From contig NZ_BAEE01000048.1 of assembly GCF_000241265.1 (NCBI RefSeq), forward strand, positions 1 to 64,000: a stretch of DNA of 64,000 bases, in the 5' to 3' direction. Below, in pieces: positions 44,801-53,694 of the stretch (within the stretch, counting starts at the first letter, position 1; each line of letters begins with the position of its first letter). This DNA comes from Gordonia araii NBRC 100433. GTDB taxonomy: Bacteria > Actinomycetota > Actinomycetes > Mycobacteriales > Mycobacteriaceae. The notes beneath the pieces are model-generated. The model was not told where the DNA came from. It did not search any database and saw only the letters and a list, made by a program, of their open reading frames with translations. The position numbers and the translations under genes were made by a program.

Positions 44801-47383
44801 GAGGCGGATGTCATCGCCGGCCAGCATCGATTCGCCCTCGCCCATCAGCCGCGAGCGCTGACAGATGACGCGGGTCGCGTCCTCCAGCGACAGGCCGCCG
44901 CTGATGTAGGCGGCCGAAGCCTCGCCCATCGAGTGGGGCACCAGCACACCGGGCACGGCGCCGAAGTGGCGCATAGTGTCGGCCAGCGCGACCTGGATCG
45001 TGTAAATGCCGACCTGGCTGGTCTCGATGCCGTAGGTCTGGGCGTCGTCGAGGAACATCTCGGCGATCGAATAGCCCAGCTCCCGCTGCACGTACTCGTC
45101 GACGCGGTCGACGTACTTCTTGAAGACCGGGTTCTCCAGGTAGAGCTGCTTGGCCATCTTGCGGTGCTGTGAGCCGAAGCCGGACAGCAGCCAGACCGCC
45201 GACGCCGGGTCGGGCGCCTCCGCGGTGTAGACGATCGGATTGCTCTTGCCCTCGGCGACCGCCGTCATGCCCTTGATCGCGTCTTCGTGGCTGCGCGCCA
45301 TGACGACGCTGCGGGTACGACCGTGGTTGCGGTGCGCGAGGGCCCGGCCGATGTCGACGAGCGGGGTGTTGCGGCCTTCGTCGGACTCCAGCCATTCGAC
45401 GAGCCGCTTGGCGGCCTTGCGGCGGCGAGACGAGACGAAACCGGAGATGACCAGCGGGATAACCGAGCCCTCTTGGGCGCAGGGGGCGAAGCCCTCGGCG
45501 GGATCGACCTCGACCTCGTCGACGGTCTCCTCGTCCTTCTTCGCCTGCGCCGCGAGGATCGCCCGCTCGGCGTCGGTCAGGTACTCGTCGTCGTCCTCGT
45601 CTGACTCCGCGGCCGAAGTCTCGGCCAGGGCGGTGCCGTCCGCGGACTCGTCCTGCGCGGCCGCGTCGCTGGACGGCGCCGGATGCAGATCCGAATCGAG
45701 GACCTCGCGCACGACCAGGTGCGCGTTGGTGCCGCCGAAACCGAAGCCGGATACGCCAGCGACGGCGTGCCCGCTGTAGCGCGGCCATTCGGAGATCTCG
45801 TCGTTGACCTTGAGATTGGTCGCCTCGAACTGGATGTACGGGTTGGGGCCGGCATAGTTCAGCGAAGCCGGCAGCTTGTCCTTGGTCAGCGAGAGCACGA
45901 CCTTGGCGAGCGCGCCCGCGCCCGCCGCGGATTCCATGTGCCCGAAGTTCGTCTTGGCCGAGCCCAGCAGCGCGGGCTTGCCGGGCTCGCGCCCCTTGCC
46001 GACCACCCGACCGAGGGCGTCGGCCTCGATCGGATCGCCGAGGATGGTGCCGGTACCGTGCGCCTCCACGTAGTCAACGTCGCGCGGGTCGACCGCGGCA
46101 TCGGTGTAGGCCGACCGCAGCACCTCGACCTGAGCCTCGGGATTTGGCGCGAAGATGCCGTTGGACCGGCCGTCGGAGTTCACCGCGGATCCCGCGATGA
46201 CCGCGAGGATCTGGTCGCCGTCGCGCCGGGCGTCGGCGATGCGCTTGAGAACGAACATGCCGCCGCCCTCGGAGCGCACCATGCCGTCGGCGTCGGAGGA
46301 GAAGGCCTTGATGTGCCCGTCCTTGGCGACCGCGCCGATCGTGTCGAAGCCGACCGTCGCCGCCGGGGTGAGCAGCATGTTGACGCCACCGGCCACCGCG
46401 ACGTCGGATTCGCCCGCGCGCAGGCTCTGTACCGCCTGGTGCACCGAGACCAGCGACGACGAGCAGGCGGTGTCCACCGCCACCGACGGGCCGTGGAAGT
46501 CGAAGAAGTAGGACGTGCGGTTGGCGATGATCGAGGTCGCGGTACCGGTCAGCGCGTAGGCCGCCGTCTCGTCGGAGCCCTCGCCGAGGCCCAGTGCCGC
46601 CAGCAACTGGTAGTCGTTGGTCGAGGTGCCGACGAAGACGCCGACCTGTCCGCCCTTGAGGTCGCTGGGCGGGATATGCGCGTGCTCGAGCGCCTCCCAC
46701 GTCAGCTCCAGCACGAGCCGCTGCTGCGGGTCGACCATCTCGACCTCGCGCGGGCTCATCTGGAAGAAGTCGCCGTCGAACGCCTTGACGTTGTCGAGGT
46801 AGCCGCCGCGCAGGTTGCGCTTCTCCAGCACCTCGACCATGCGGGGATCGGACCGGAACTCGCTCCACCGGTCCTCGGGCAGCTCGGAGATTCCGTCGCG
46901 CCCGGTAATCAGGGCCTCCCACGTCGACTCGGGGGTCTCCCCGGCCTTGGGGAACCGAGTCGAGAAGCCGACGATGGCGATGTCGTCGTCGGCGTTGCGC
47001 TCGCGCTCCCAGAAGGCGTCGACGTCGTGGAGTCCCTCGTCGGGATCGCCTTCGATGATGCGCTTGGCCAGCGACGCGATCGTCGGGTGCTGATAGACCA
47101 CCGTCGCGGTCAGCACCACGCCGGTCTTGTCCTCGATGTCTCCGCCCAGCGCGACCGCGTCGCGCGACGACAGCCCGAACTCCTCCATCGGACGGTCCTC
47201 GGAGATCTGGTCGACCGGCATGCCGGTCGCCTCCGACACCCACTCGCGCAGCCAGTCGCGCAACTCGGCGACGGTCAGGTCGCCGATGGTCTCACCGGCG
47301 GTTCCGCTGGTCTCGGGCGTCGACTGGTCGTCGGCACCGACGGGTGCATCCTCGTCGGGCGGCGTGCTATTCAGTTCAGACAT
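41870..47383 (-). CDS. pks13: mycolate-condensing polyketide synthase Pks13
   Basis: 1837 residues from ATG 47383 (10 bp after fadD32). Domain order: ACP1 (pantetheine Ser73 in G-L-S-S), ketosynthase with Cys307 in T-A-C-S-S-S, acyltransferase with Ser818 in P-H-S-M-G-E-A, ACP2 with Ser1325 in G-L-D-S-L, thioesterase with Ser1645 in G-W-S-F-G-G. It joins the meromycoloyl chain from FadD32 with the carboxyacyl chain from AccD4 to give the alpha-alkyl beta-keto precursor of mycolate, released onto trehalose. The AT-ACP2 linker (about 1213-1255) and ACP2-TE linker (about 1412-1445) include segments encoded by the chromosomal interspersed repeat, an unusual feature. Confidence 0.96.
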   Translation of the reverse strand: MSELNSTPPDEDAPVGADDQSTPETSGTAGETIGDLTVAELRDWLREWVSEATGMPVDQISEDRPMEEFGLSSRDAVALGGDIEDKTGVVLTATVVYQHPTIASLAKRIIEGDPDEGLHDVDAFWERERNADDDIAIVGFSTRFPKAGETPESTWEALITGRDGISELPEDRWSEFRSDPRMVEVLEKRNLRGGYLDNVKAFDGDFFQMSPREVEMVDPQQRLVLELTWEALEHAHIPPSDLKGGQVGVFVGTSTNDYQLLAALGLGEGSDETAAYALTGTATSIIANRTSYFFDFHGPSVAVDTACSSSLVSVHQAVQSLRAGESDVAVAGGVNMLLTPAATVGFDTIGAVAKDGHIKAFSSDADGMVRSEGGGMFVLKRIADARRDGDQILAVIAGSAVNSDGRSNGIFAPNPEAQVEVLRSAYTDAAVDPRDVDYVEAHGTGTILGDPIEADALGRVVGKGREPGKPALLGSAKTNFGHMESAAGAGALAKVVLSLTKDKLPASLNYAGPNPYIQFEATNLKVNDEISEWPRYSGHAVAGVSGFGFGGTNAHLVVREVLDSDLHPAPSSDAAAQDESADGTALAETSAAESDEDDDEYLTDAERAILAAQAKKDEETVDEVEVDPAEGFAPCAQEGSVIPLVISGFVSSRRRKAAKRLVEWLESDEGRNTPLVDIGRALAHRNHGRTRSVVMARSHEDAIKGMTAVAEGKSNPIVYTAEAPDPASAVWLLSGFGSQHRKMAKQLYLENPVFKKYVDRVDEYVQRELGYSIAEMFLDDAQTYGIETSQVGIYTIQVALADTMRHFGAVPGVLVPHSMGEASAAYISGGLSLEDATRVICQRSRLMGEGESMLAGDDIRLMALVEYSAEDIEGVLVDYPDLEICVYAAPTHTVIGGPEPQVDAIVERAEAEGKLGRKLQTKGASHTSQMDPLLGELAYELTGIDPQRPSVGFYSSVDRETFYRPGHEPVHTIDYFLKGLRHSVWFSQAIAKSVENGHRTFVELSPNPAVLISVAAVTFSAGLHDAELVETLKRKEDESHGLVNALMKLYVHGHPCNVAALFGAGDFADIPRTHFDRRDYWLTAELASGSGAGKIPGSHVALPDGRHAWEVNASAVDDPRALVAAAASQVFADATVGASETHGDIPSSGTLTTTLSPHPGGGSVTVHAPEGKHFRLLFEAVVTGTSTAFADGSGASDGGRLSGSSSASTNGSNPSDGGRVRDEPLGEAAYPDGGRVRDEPLGESAYRDHGETKSERDQQHTGAAAFADDKVIVEDEVVDNIGDKWDPASGEKVGDRLAIIVGESMGYDPEDLPREVALIELGLDSLMAVRIKNRVEYEFDIPQLQLQAMRQASLADVEKFVAFAVTHRDQLDTLAENAAGGGELDTAALNAYIDEQLAKEKTQKEAKPTSEGRGFDTAAPSSPPLNPPVPEERSEAGVSRSSEPTSKAAPKESPAAKAVDLTDQAAVAAAAGSDVPPRDAAERLTFGVYAVVTGKSAGGIFNKLPVLSEDVAQQLTDKLNERTGGDVDVEDILDSETIEEMSEYVRQYLDAGAATDGFLRYLRLVPDGKKTYDTSAGDPVPVLLFHPAGGNTSAYEALLKRLPDDQPVIGFDRGVEGPIEDRVREYLPRLREVQPHGPYVLVGWSFGGALAYGVAQLLREAGEEVAVLGLIDVVRPKEDLVETPDTKRERLERWKDFAIRNYDLDEDIPIPMDRLVEADDEGQFQIIMEMMAMSSTKIPGGIIEHQRTSFIENRILDQIEPQAYDGKVVLYRADRMHDGAIELEPKWAEIDEDGRWGEVVDDLEILHVGGDHLSIVDEPYISKIGTDLTERMKNLRS
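43062..43149. repeat. interspersed repeat copy inside pks13 (ACP2-thioesterase linker)
   Basis: GATCTCGATACACCCGCCTCGCTTCGCTCCTCGGGCACCGGTGG followed by a degenerate inverted half ending TGTATCGAAACC. It is close to the intergenic copy at 39012-39058. It is translated in frame on the minus strand as a Pro/Ser/Glu-rich linker. Confidence 0.75.
43639..43740. repeat. two tandem interspersed repeat copies inside pks13 (AT-ACP2 linker)
   Basis: GGTCTCGATACGCGGACTCGCCTAGCGGCTCGTCTCGCACTCGACCACC at 43639-43687, then a tandem near-copy lacking the first bases at about 43692-43740. It is read in frame as two units of D-G-G-R-V-R-D-E-P-L-G-E-[AS]-A-Y. The same element is present in intergenic DNA at 13.7-14.0, 39.0-39.2 and 57.3 kb. 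Confidence 0.85.
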
Positions 47384-47393
47384 CGGGTCCAGC

Positions 47394-49301
47394 CTACTGG
47401 TCGGGCGCGTCCGGGAAGGCAGTCTGCTGGTAGCCGCCCCGCAGCGTGCCATCGACGTAGGCCGCCTTGGCCGCGCGTCGCGCGATCTTGCCGCTGGAGG
47501 TGCGCGGGATGGAGCCGGCGGGCACCAGCAGCACGTCGCGCACCATCACGCCGTGGCGCTGGGCGATGGCGGTGCGCACGGTGTCGGCGATCTCCTGCGG
47601 GTCGACCCGCTTGCCCGGGCCGCGCTCGGCGACGATCACCAGCTGCTCCGACGAGTCGTCGGCGTCGTAGGTCAGACCGCTGCTCGAATTCTCGAAGACG
47701 ACGGCGGGCAGTTCGTTCGCGGGCACCGAGAAGGCGGCGACGAAGCCGGGGCGCAGCGACGAGCTGGCCTCCTGCGCGCTGAACTCCAGGTCCTGCGGGT
47801 AGTGGTTGCGACCGTCGACGATGACGAGGTCCTTGACGCGACCGGTGATGTAGAGCTCGTTGTCGAGCCAGACGCCGTAGTCGCCGGTCGCCATCCACTT
47901 GGCGTCGGCGTCGGTGCCCTCGGCGTGACTGCCCGACTCCAGCGGCTTGGCGAGCTTGTTGAAGAAGGTCTTCTCGGTCTCTTCTTCCTTGTTCCAGTAG
48001 CCCTTGCCGATGTTGAGGCCGTGCAGCCAGATCTCGCCGACGTGACCGTCGGGGCGCTCGGTGCCGGTCTCCGGATCGACGATAACGGCCCACTGGCTCA
48101 TCGCGACCTGGCCGCAGGAGACCTGCGGAACGGCGTTCGGGGCATCCTCGTCGACGAGGGTCAGCTTGCCCGCGTTGAGGTCCTCGCGGTCAACGTAGAT
48201 GATCTTCGCCTCGTTCTCGCGCGCGGTCGCCGAGACGAACAGCGTCGCCTCCGCCATGCCGTAACACGGCTTGATCGCCGTCTTCGGCAGACCGTAGGGG
48301 CCGAACGCGTCGTTGAACTTCTTCATCGAGCTCACGGTCACCGGCTCGGAGCCGTTGATCAGGCCGATGACGTTCGACAGGTCCAGTTCCTCGCCGTCCT
48401 TGGGCAGGCCGCGGGCGGCGGCGTGCTCGAAGGCGAAGTTCGGTGCGGCGGCGAAGGTACCGGCGCCGTCGCTGTGCGCGGCGAGTTCCTTGATCCAGCG
48501 ACCCGGGCGGCGCACGAAGGCCTGCGGGCTCATGATCGTGATGTAGCGACCGCCGAGCGCCGGCAGGATGACCGTCAGCAGACCCATGTCGTGGAACATC
48601 GGCAGCCAGGTCACACCGCGCGAGTTCAGGTCGATCTCGATGGTGTCGTAGATCTGCAGAACGTTGGCCGCGACGGCCAGGTAGGTGATCTCCACACCGG
48701 CGGGGACGCGGGTCGAGCCCGAGGTGTACTGCAGGTAGGCGACGGTGTCCTTGTTGTGGTCCTTGCCGGCGACCGGCGCGACCCACGAGGAGCCGACCGA
48801 GTCGGGCACGGCGTCGACGGCGATGACGCGCGGACGCTCCTTGGCCGGACGGTCGGAGAAGAAGTCGCGAACGGCCTCGGCCGACTTGGTCGACGTCAGG
48901 ATCGCGGTGGGTTCGCAGTCGTCGAGGACGGCGTGCAGGCGGTCGGTGTGACCGGGCTCGTCCGGGGAGAACAGCGGAACGGCGATGTTGCTGGCGTACA
49001 GGGCGGCGAAGAAGCCGATCACGTACTCCAGCGACTGCGGCGCCAGAATCGCGACGCGGTCACCGTGCTTGGTGACCTGCTGCAGCCGGGCCGCGACGGC
49101 ACGCAGCCGCTTGCCGAACTGCGCCCAGGTCAGATCCTGCGCTTCGCCGTCGCGCTCGCGGGAGTAGTCGATGAACCGGTATGCCAGGGTGTCGGCCTGG
49201 TCGCGAACGTTTCGCTCGACATAGTCGACGAGGGTGGCCTCCTCGGTGAAATGGAGGTTTCCATCCTTGTCGAGGAACTGTTCAAACTCGGTGTTCAGCA
49301 T
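47394..49301 (-). CDS. fadD32: long-chain fatty-acid AMP ligase FadD32
   Basis: 635 residues, adenylate-forming enzyme. P-loop Y-T-S-G-S-T-R-V-P (192-200), Y-G-M-A-E-A-T-L-F in the acyl-adenylate core, W-M-A-T-G-D-Y-G before the hinge, and conserved lysine in [10 protein letters not shown] near the end. It has the FAAL-type insertion that blocks CoA use. It activates meromycolic acid and loads it onto ACP1 of Pks13. ATG 49301 has GGAG 6 nt upstream. First gene of the fadD32-pks13-accD4 operon. Confidence 0.96.
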   Translation of the reverse strand: MLNTEFEQFLDKDGNLHFTEEATLVDYVERNVRDQADTLAYRFIDYSRERDGEAQDLTWAQFGKRLRAVAARLQQVTKHGDRVAILAPQSLEYVIGFFAALYASNIAVPLFSPDEPGHTDRLHAVLDDCEPTAILTSTKSAEAVRDFFSDRPAKERPRVIAVDAVPDSVGSSWVAPVAGKDHNKDTVAYLQYTSGSTRVPAGVEITYLAVAANVLQIYDTIEIDLNSRGVTWLPMFHDMGLLTVILPALGGRYITIMSPQAFVRRPGRWIKELAAHSDGAGTFAAAPNFAFEHAAARGLPKDGEELDLSNVIGLINGSEPVTVSSMKKFNDAFGPYGLPKTAIKPCYGMAEATLFVSATARENEAKIIYVDREDLNAGKLTLVDEDAPNAVPQVSCGQVAMSQWAVIVDPETGTERPDGHVGEIWLHGLNIGKGYWNKEEETEKTFFNKLAKPLESGSHAEGTDADAKWMATGDYGVWLDNELYITGRVKDLVIVDGRNHYPQDLEFSAQEASSSLRPGFVAAFSVPANELPAVVFENSSSGLTYDADDSSEQLVIVAERGPGKRVDPQEIADTVRTAIAQRHGVMVRDVLLVPAGSIPRTSSGKIARRAAKAAYVDGTLRGGYQQTAFPDAPDQ

Positions 49302-49492
49302 TCGTACTCCTGTGCCGTGTCCCGCGAAGCGGTTCCACGGCTGTTCTAGGGCCTCCGCGGCACGCAGTGGGGGCTGCAGACCGGCGGTGGGTCGTGTGGT
49401 CAGGTCAGGTTGTCCCTAGTCCGTCGCGCGCATCGGCGAGCCCGCCGCGGTCATACCGCGACGCGCCTGTCGGGCGCGGATCCTCGGCTATC

Positions 49493-50464
49493 TTACTCTC
49501 CCTTGAGAATGGGAATGATCGGCGCGAACGCATCCATCTGCGTGGGGAAAACGCCCACGTAGGACATGGCGGTCCGCTCGCGCACGTTGCGGATCTGGTC
49601 GGCGATCTCCTCGAAGGAGCCGATCGCGATGTACGGCGAGCTCAGCACGTCGTCGACGGTGAACTCCGTGTCCCGCTCGATGTTCGGGGGGTAGCCCTGG
49701 TCGAGCGCCTTGAGCGCCATCTCGGCGGTCGCGACACGGTCATCGGTGATGACGATCACGGCGATCGTCCAGTTCAACTCGATGTCGTCGAACCGGTCGC
49801 CGGCGACGTCGCGGATCCGGTCGACCCGCTCTGCCGTCTTGTCGATGGTCATGTCCGACAGCTTCATCTTGCCCTCGGGCGTGGTGCCCGGCGCGACGGA
49901 GATGATGTCGGCGTGCTTGGCCGCGAGCGCCAGCATTTTGGGGCCGCCACCGCCGACGGCGATCGGCGGACGCGGGCCCTGGCGCGGGCGGGGGCTGCCT
50001 TCGAGCCCGTTGATCTGATAGAACTCGCCGTCGAAGTTGACGGTCTCGCCGCGCATCAGACCGTCGAGGATGGTCAGCGCCTCGTCGAGCCGGCGGATGC
50101 GTTTGCCCGGGGATTCGAATTCGATGCCCGCCTTGTCGAATTCGTCCTTCATCCAGCCCGCGCCGATGCCCAGTTCAAGGCGCCCCTTGGAGAGGACGTC
50201 GATGGTCGTGGCCTCCTTGGCCAGGATCGCGGGGTGGCGGAAACCGTTCGCCAGCACCGACGTGCCCAAGCGAATGGTGCTCGTCGCCTGAGTCAGCGCG
50301 CCCAGCGCGGCCATCGGACCGACCTGATTGCCCAGGTGGTCGGGGACGGCGAAGGTGTCGAAGCCGTACTCCTCGGCGGTTTGGGCGAGTTGGACGAACT
50401 TGCGCGCGCCGCCCTCTTCCTTATTGCCCTCACCACCGGCTCCGAATCGGAACTTCCGGGTCAT
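49493..50464 (-). CDS. LLM-class F420-dependent oxidoreductase (TIGR03621-like)
   Basis: 323 residues, TIM-barrel luciferase-like. Opens with F-R-F-G-A-G, then G-F-D-T-F-A-V-P-D-H-L, L-E-L-G-I-G-A-G-W near residue 97, and P-I-A-V-G-G-G-G-P near residue 166. It probably uses F420, on family grounds; the substrate is unknown. In M. tuberculosis fadD32 is followed upstream directly by Rv3802c, so this gene is inserted into the conserved mycolate cluster. The gap to fadD32 (191 bp) suggests fadD32 has its own promoter. Confidence 0.78.
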   Translation of the reverse strand: MTRKFRFGAGGEGNKEEGGARKFVQLAQTAEEYGFDTFAVPDHLGNQVGPMAALGALTQATSTIRLGTSVLANGFRHPAILAKEATTIDVLSKGRLELGIGAGWMKDEFDKAGIEFESPGKRIRRLDEALTILDGLMRGETVNFDGEFYQINGLEGSPRPRQGPRPPIAVGGGGPKMLALAAKHADIISVAPGTTPEGKMKLSDMTIDKTAERVDRIRDVAGDRFDDIELNWTIAVIVITDDRVATAEMALKALDQGYPPNIERDTEFTVDDVLSSPYIAIGSFEEIADQIRNVRERTAMSYVGVFPTQMDAFAPIIPILKGE

Positions 50465-50563
50465 CCACCACTCCTGTATCGGCCATCAGAAACTCAACCG
50501 ACGATACGGTACGCGGTCCTCGCCTAACCGGCCAAATGCGCGATCGTGAAGCTCCGATGCTGA

Positions 50564-51556
50564 TCAGGAGTGTTTAGGGCGCGGCGCGGCCTCGATCGCG
50601 CGCACCGCCCAGGCGTACATCCACTGCGTTGCCGTCGCACCGTTGTACTGCCAATACCGCTTCGTGGCGTACATCGCGTGAACCGGGTTGGTCGCCGCCC
50701 CGGCCAATTGCCCGACCGCGCGCAGCGGGTTGGCGATCGTCGGCGAATCGCAGATGAGGTCGCCGGGTGCACAGATCCCGGACACACGGTCGTGCAGCAC
50801 GCCGAACCCGCCGTTGCGCGCGCCGTTCATGGTGATGCCCGGCACCAGGTTGCGGAAGCCGCCGAGCGCCACCTCGGCACCGACGCCGGGCGGGTTCGGG
50901 CCGATGTTGATCTGCTGGTCGACGACGCGCCTTCCGTCGGCGATCAGCCCGACGCCGATCACCAGATCCTGATCCTCGGGGTCGAGCACGCCGCGGCCGT
51001 TGCCGATGTTGCTGGCGATGTCGCCGGCGATCACCGCTCCCTGCGAGAAGCCCATGATGACGTAGGACGTGATCGGGCAGCGCTCGTTGAGCTTCTTGAT
51101 GTGCCCGGCGGTCCGGGCGTAGCCCTGTCGGCGCGACACGTCGTAGTCGGCCTGGCGGTCGGTGAGGTTGGTCGGGTTCCGGAACTCGGCCGTGTACGGG
51201 ATCGTGTAGACGCGTGCCCGGTTCGCCGAATACTTCTGGCCGAGCGCCTTAGACACCCGCAGCATCAGCGAATTCGGATTGGCGCGCGGATTGAACGGGT
51301 CGTCCTTGGCCGACGACTCCCACGTGCCCGGGATGACGACGACCTCGACGTCGGGACAGTCGGCGGATTGGGAGTCGGGCCGCTCCGGCGGAGGCGGAGG
51401 CGGCTGCGGGCCCGGTGTCGGCGCGCAGGCCCGCAGGATCCACAGCAGCAGTGCGATCACCGCGACGAGAATGAGGATGACGACCAACCAGCGGCGCATC
51501 CGGCCGCGCTTGGCTCCGCGGGCTCCGCGAGAGGACCCAGTGTTCTTCGCGCTCAT
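50564..51556 (-). CDS. cutinase-like serine esterase (Culp6/Rv3802c-like)
   Basis: 330 residues. N-terminal basic segment and a single membrane helix (about 22-41), a proline linker, then a cutinase fold: C-P-D-V-E-V-V-V-I-P-G-T, nucleophile Ser171 in G-F-S-Q-G-A, and C-terminal D-x-I-C-D-S-P with the catalytic Asp and a later His (N-P-V-H-A-M-Y). Rv3802c, in the same position near fadD32, is an essential phospholipase/thioesterase linked to envelope lipid balance. This is the likely counterpart, held on the outer face of the membrane. Confidence 0.88.
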   Translation of the reverse strand: MSAKNTGSSRGARGAKRGRMRRWLVVILILVAVIALLLWILRACAPTPGPQPPPPPPERPDSQSADCPDVEVVVIPGTWESSAKDDPFNPRANPNSLMLRVSKALGQKYSANRARVYTIPYTAEFRNPTNLTDRQADYDVSRRQGYARTAGHIKKLNERCPITSYVIMGFSQGAVIAGDIASNIGNGRGVLDPEDQDLVIGVGLIADGRRVVDQQINIGPNPPGVGAEVALGGFRNLVPGITMNGARNGGFGVLHDRVSGICAPGDLICDSPTIANPLRAVGQLAGAATNPVHAMYATKRYWQYNGATATQWMYAWAVRAIEAAPRPKHS

Positions 51557-51560
51557 CGGG

Positions 51561-52085
51561 TCAGCAGTAGTTTTCGTGCGCGGCCCGAATGACCTTGTCG
51601 GCCTTGATATTCGCCTGCTCGACGGTCTTCTCGCCGGGGCCGACGGCGGCGACGACGAAAGCCTTCATCGACGTCGGGTCGCCGTTCTTGCCGCGCTGGT
51701 CGCACACGAACTGCGCCATGGTCAGGGCAATGGTGTTGTCGGTGTCGCCCATGATGGTGACGTTCATCCGCTTGAGCGCGTCGAGGTAGCGCTTGGTCTT
51801 GGCGTTCACCGGGGCCGTGGCCTCGCCCGACTTGTTCGTCGAGCCGGGGAAATCCGACGGCTGCGTCGTCGACGGGTTGGGCGCGGTGGCCGGCATGCCC
51901 GGCTTCGACGTGTCGGTGCCCGACGGTGCCGCGATCGACGTGGGGGATTCGAAATGCGTGGTCGTTACCGAGGTGGCGGTGATCGGCGCGCTGGCCGTCG
52001 AATCATCACCGCCGCACGCCGTGCACATGCCCACGATCAACCCGGCCGCTCCCGCGGCGAGTGTGATGCGCTGCAACCTGGTCAC
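51561..52085 (-). CDS. putative DUF732-type lipoprotein
   Basis: 174 residues from GTG 52085; the longer open frame starting at 52124 adds a non-signal segment. The N-terminus has a hydrophobic stretch and lipobox (C-T-A-C, Cys24), then a Thr/Pro/Ser-rich linker of about 70 residues. The C-terminal helical domain has Y-L-D-A-L-K-R-M-N-V and two cysteines (F-V-C-D and final E-N-Y-C) that could pair, the pattern of DUF732. It is 4 bp before the cutinase gene, so they are co-expressed. Function unknown. Confidence 0.7.
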   Translation of the reverse strand: MTRLQRITLAAGAAGLIVGMCTACGGDDSTASAPITATSVTTTHFESPTSIAAPSGTDTSKPGMPATAPNPSTTQPSDFPGSTNKSGEATAPVNAKTKRYLDALKRMNVTIMGDTDNTIALTMAQFVCDQRGKNGDPTSMKAFVVAAVGPGEKTVEQANIKADKVIRAAHENYC

Positions 52086-52328
52086 CGTTTCCCACTTTCC
52101 TCGCACTGCCCGATCGTCGGGCACTCAACCGCAAAGATTACCCGCGATTGGCGCCCAAACCGCGCAGCAAATGCCGCCACCTGCGACGACGCCCGAGATT
52201 CTTGGCGATATCTCAGTCCGGGGCCAGCGATCCGACAGCTAAGCGTCGCCAGGTGTTGTCTGCGCCACGCGGCGACGCTACCCGCACGCGTCAGATGTCC
52301 GTTTTGCCGATCTTCATCTAATGTGATC

Positions 52329-52342
52329 TAGAACACGTTATA
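52329..52342. promoter_or_regulatory. KstR-type operator upstream of ABC transporter genes
   Basis: TAGAACACGTTATA fits T-N2-AAC-N2-GTT-N2-A. It is 38 bp before the GTG of the substrate-binding protein gene. The rest of the 295-bp gap between the divergent genes shows no other feature. Confidence 0.65.
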
Positions 52343-52380
52343 GTTCGCCGCAAGTCCTCAACGACTGAAGGGAACCGACA

Positions 52381-53610
52381 GTGAAAACACCGTTCAACGT
52401 GGGGCGGATCACCCGCTCGACGATTGCCGCCGGCGCAGCCGGCGTATTGATTCTGGGCGCGCTGACCGCGTGTACCAGCGATGGCGACGATGCCGGACCG
52501 ACGACCGAGCTGCCGACCTCGGCGGCGACCGGCGACGCGGTCAAGATCGGTCTGATCGGCGCCTCCGGCGGCGTGGTGTCGATCCCGCAGCTGACGCAGG
52601 GCGCCGAGGCCGCGGCGAAGTACCTCAACGACAACGGCGGCGGGATCAACGGGCACAAGGTCGAGCTGGTCATCTGCAACCAGCAGGAGGATCCGGCCTC
52701 GGCGACCAAGTGCGCCAACGAGATGGTGGAGAAGAAGGTCGCCGTCGTCGCGGTCCCGATGACCTCGCAGGGCGCGGTCATGCTGCCGATCGTCGCGCGG
52801 GCGGGCATCCCCTATGTCGCTCAGGCGCCGGTTTCCGCCGTCGAGATGGGCGCGCCGGGCGGATTCATGATCTCCGGCGGCACCGTCGCCGTGCTCAACG
52901 CCGAGGCACAGACCGCGGCGAAGGAGGGCGTCAAGAAGTTCACCATCCTGATCGGCGACTCCGGTGACGCCGCAGCGTCGGTGGGCCAGATGGCACAGGC
53001 CTTCTTCAAGCCGGCCGGCATCGAGGTCAAGGTCGTCACCATCCCGTCGAACGTCGCCGACCCGACCCCGCAGATCAGCGCCGGTCTCGCCGACAAGCCG
53101 GACGCGGTGACCATCCTCGGCGACTCCCGTCAGTGCATCTCCAGCCTGAAGGCGCTCAAGACCGCGGCGCCCGAGGTGAAGAAGTACCTGATCGCCAGCT
53201 GCCTGGACAAGACGGTGACCGACAACGTCGGGATGGACTCCGTTGAAGGCGCCAAGGCCTTCACCACCGTCATCACCACCGGTGAAGAGGAGTCGGTGGT
53301 CCAGTACCGCTCGGTGGTCGCCAAGTACGCGCCCGACGTCGACCCCAACGGCCTGGCCTACCTCGGCTACCAGGTGATCAGCTCGATCGCGGCGGTCGGC
53401 AAGGACCTGCCGGCCGGGCCGATCAGCGCGCAGCAGTACAAGGACGCGCTGGCGGCGGCCAAGGACGTTCCGGTTCCGGCTGCCCCGGGCCTCACGTTCA
53501 CCTGCAACCGCACGGCATTCCCGCAGGCTCCCAACCTGTGCAGCAAGTCGATGCTCGTCAGTGACGTCGGCACCGACGGAAAGCTGGAGAACAGCACCGT
53601 CGTGAACTAG
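52381..53610 (+). CDS. ABC transporter substrate-binding lipoprotein (branched-chain amino acid/hydrophobic ligand type)
   Basis: 409 residues. Signal with lipobox L-G-A-L-T-A-C (Cys31). The mature part is a type I periplasmic-binding fold of the LivJ class: V-K-I-G-L-I-G-A-S-G-G, then a Y-L-N-D-N-G-G-G-I-N-G-H motif in the first lobe, and A-Y-L-G-Y-Q-V near the second. GTG start with AAGGGAA upstream. Relatives bind amino acids, amides, urea or aromatic/hydrophobic acids. The KstR-like site and nearby FadD17 suggest a steroid-derived or side-chain acid as ligand, which is inference. Confidence 0.85.
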   Translation: MKTPFNVGRITRSTIAAGAAGVLILGALTACTSDGDDAGPTTELPTSAATGDAVKIGLIGASGGVVSIPQLTQGAEAAAKYLNDNGGGINGHKVELVICNQQEDPASATKCANEMVEKKVAVVAVPMTSQGAVMLPIVARAGIPYVAQAPVSAVEMGAPGGFMISGGTVAVLNAEAQTAAKEGVKKFTILIGDSGDAAASVGQMAQAFFKPAGIEVKVVTIPSNVADPTPQISAGLADKPDAVTILGDSRQCISSLKALKTAAPEVKKYLIASCLDKTVTDNVGMDSVEGAKAFTTVITTGEEESVVQYRSVVAKYAPDVDPNGLAYLGYQVISSIAAVGKDLPAGPISAQQYKDALAAAKDVPVPAAPGLTFTCNRTAFPQAPNLCSKSMLVSDVGTDGKLENSTVVN

Positions 53611-53694
53611 CGACAACCGCATTCGGGGGCCGCCACGTGCGGCCCCCGAATGTGTTGTCCCGACCGTCCCCGCACTTCTCCGACAGGTAGGACC

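Noticed and set aside
45683-47782. Plus-strand open frame of 699 codons
   Set aside because: Antisense to the ketosynthase part of pks13; ends in an Arg/Pro-rich tail.
47127-49349. Plus-strand open frame of 740 codons
   Set aside because: Antisense to fadD32 and the start of pks13; no recognisable protein.
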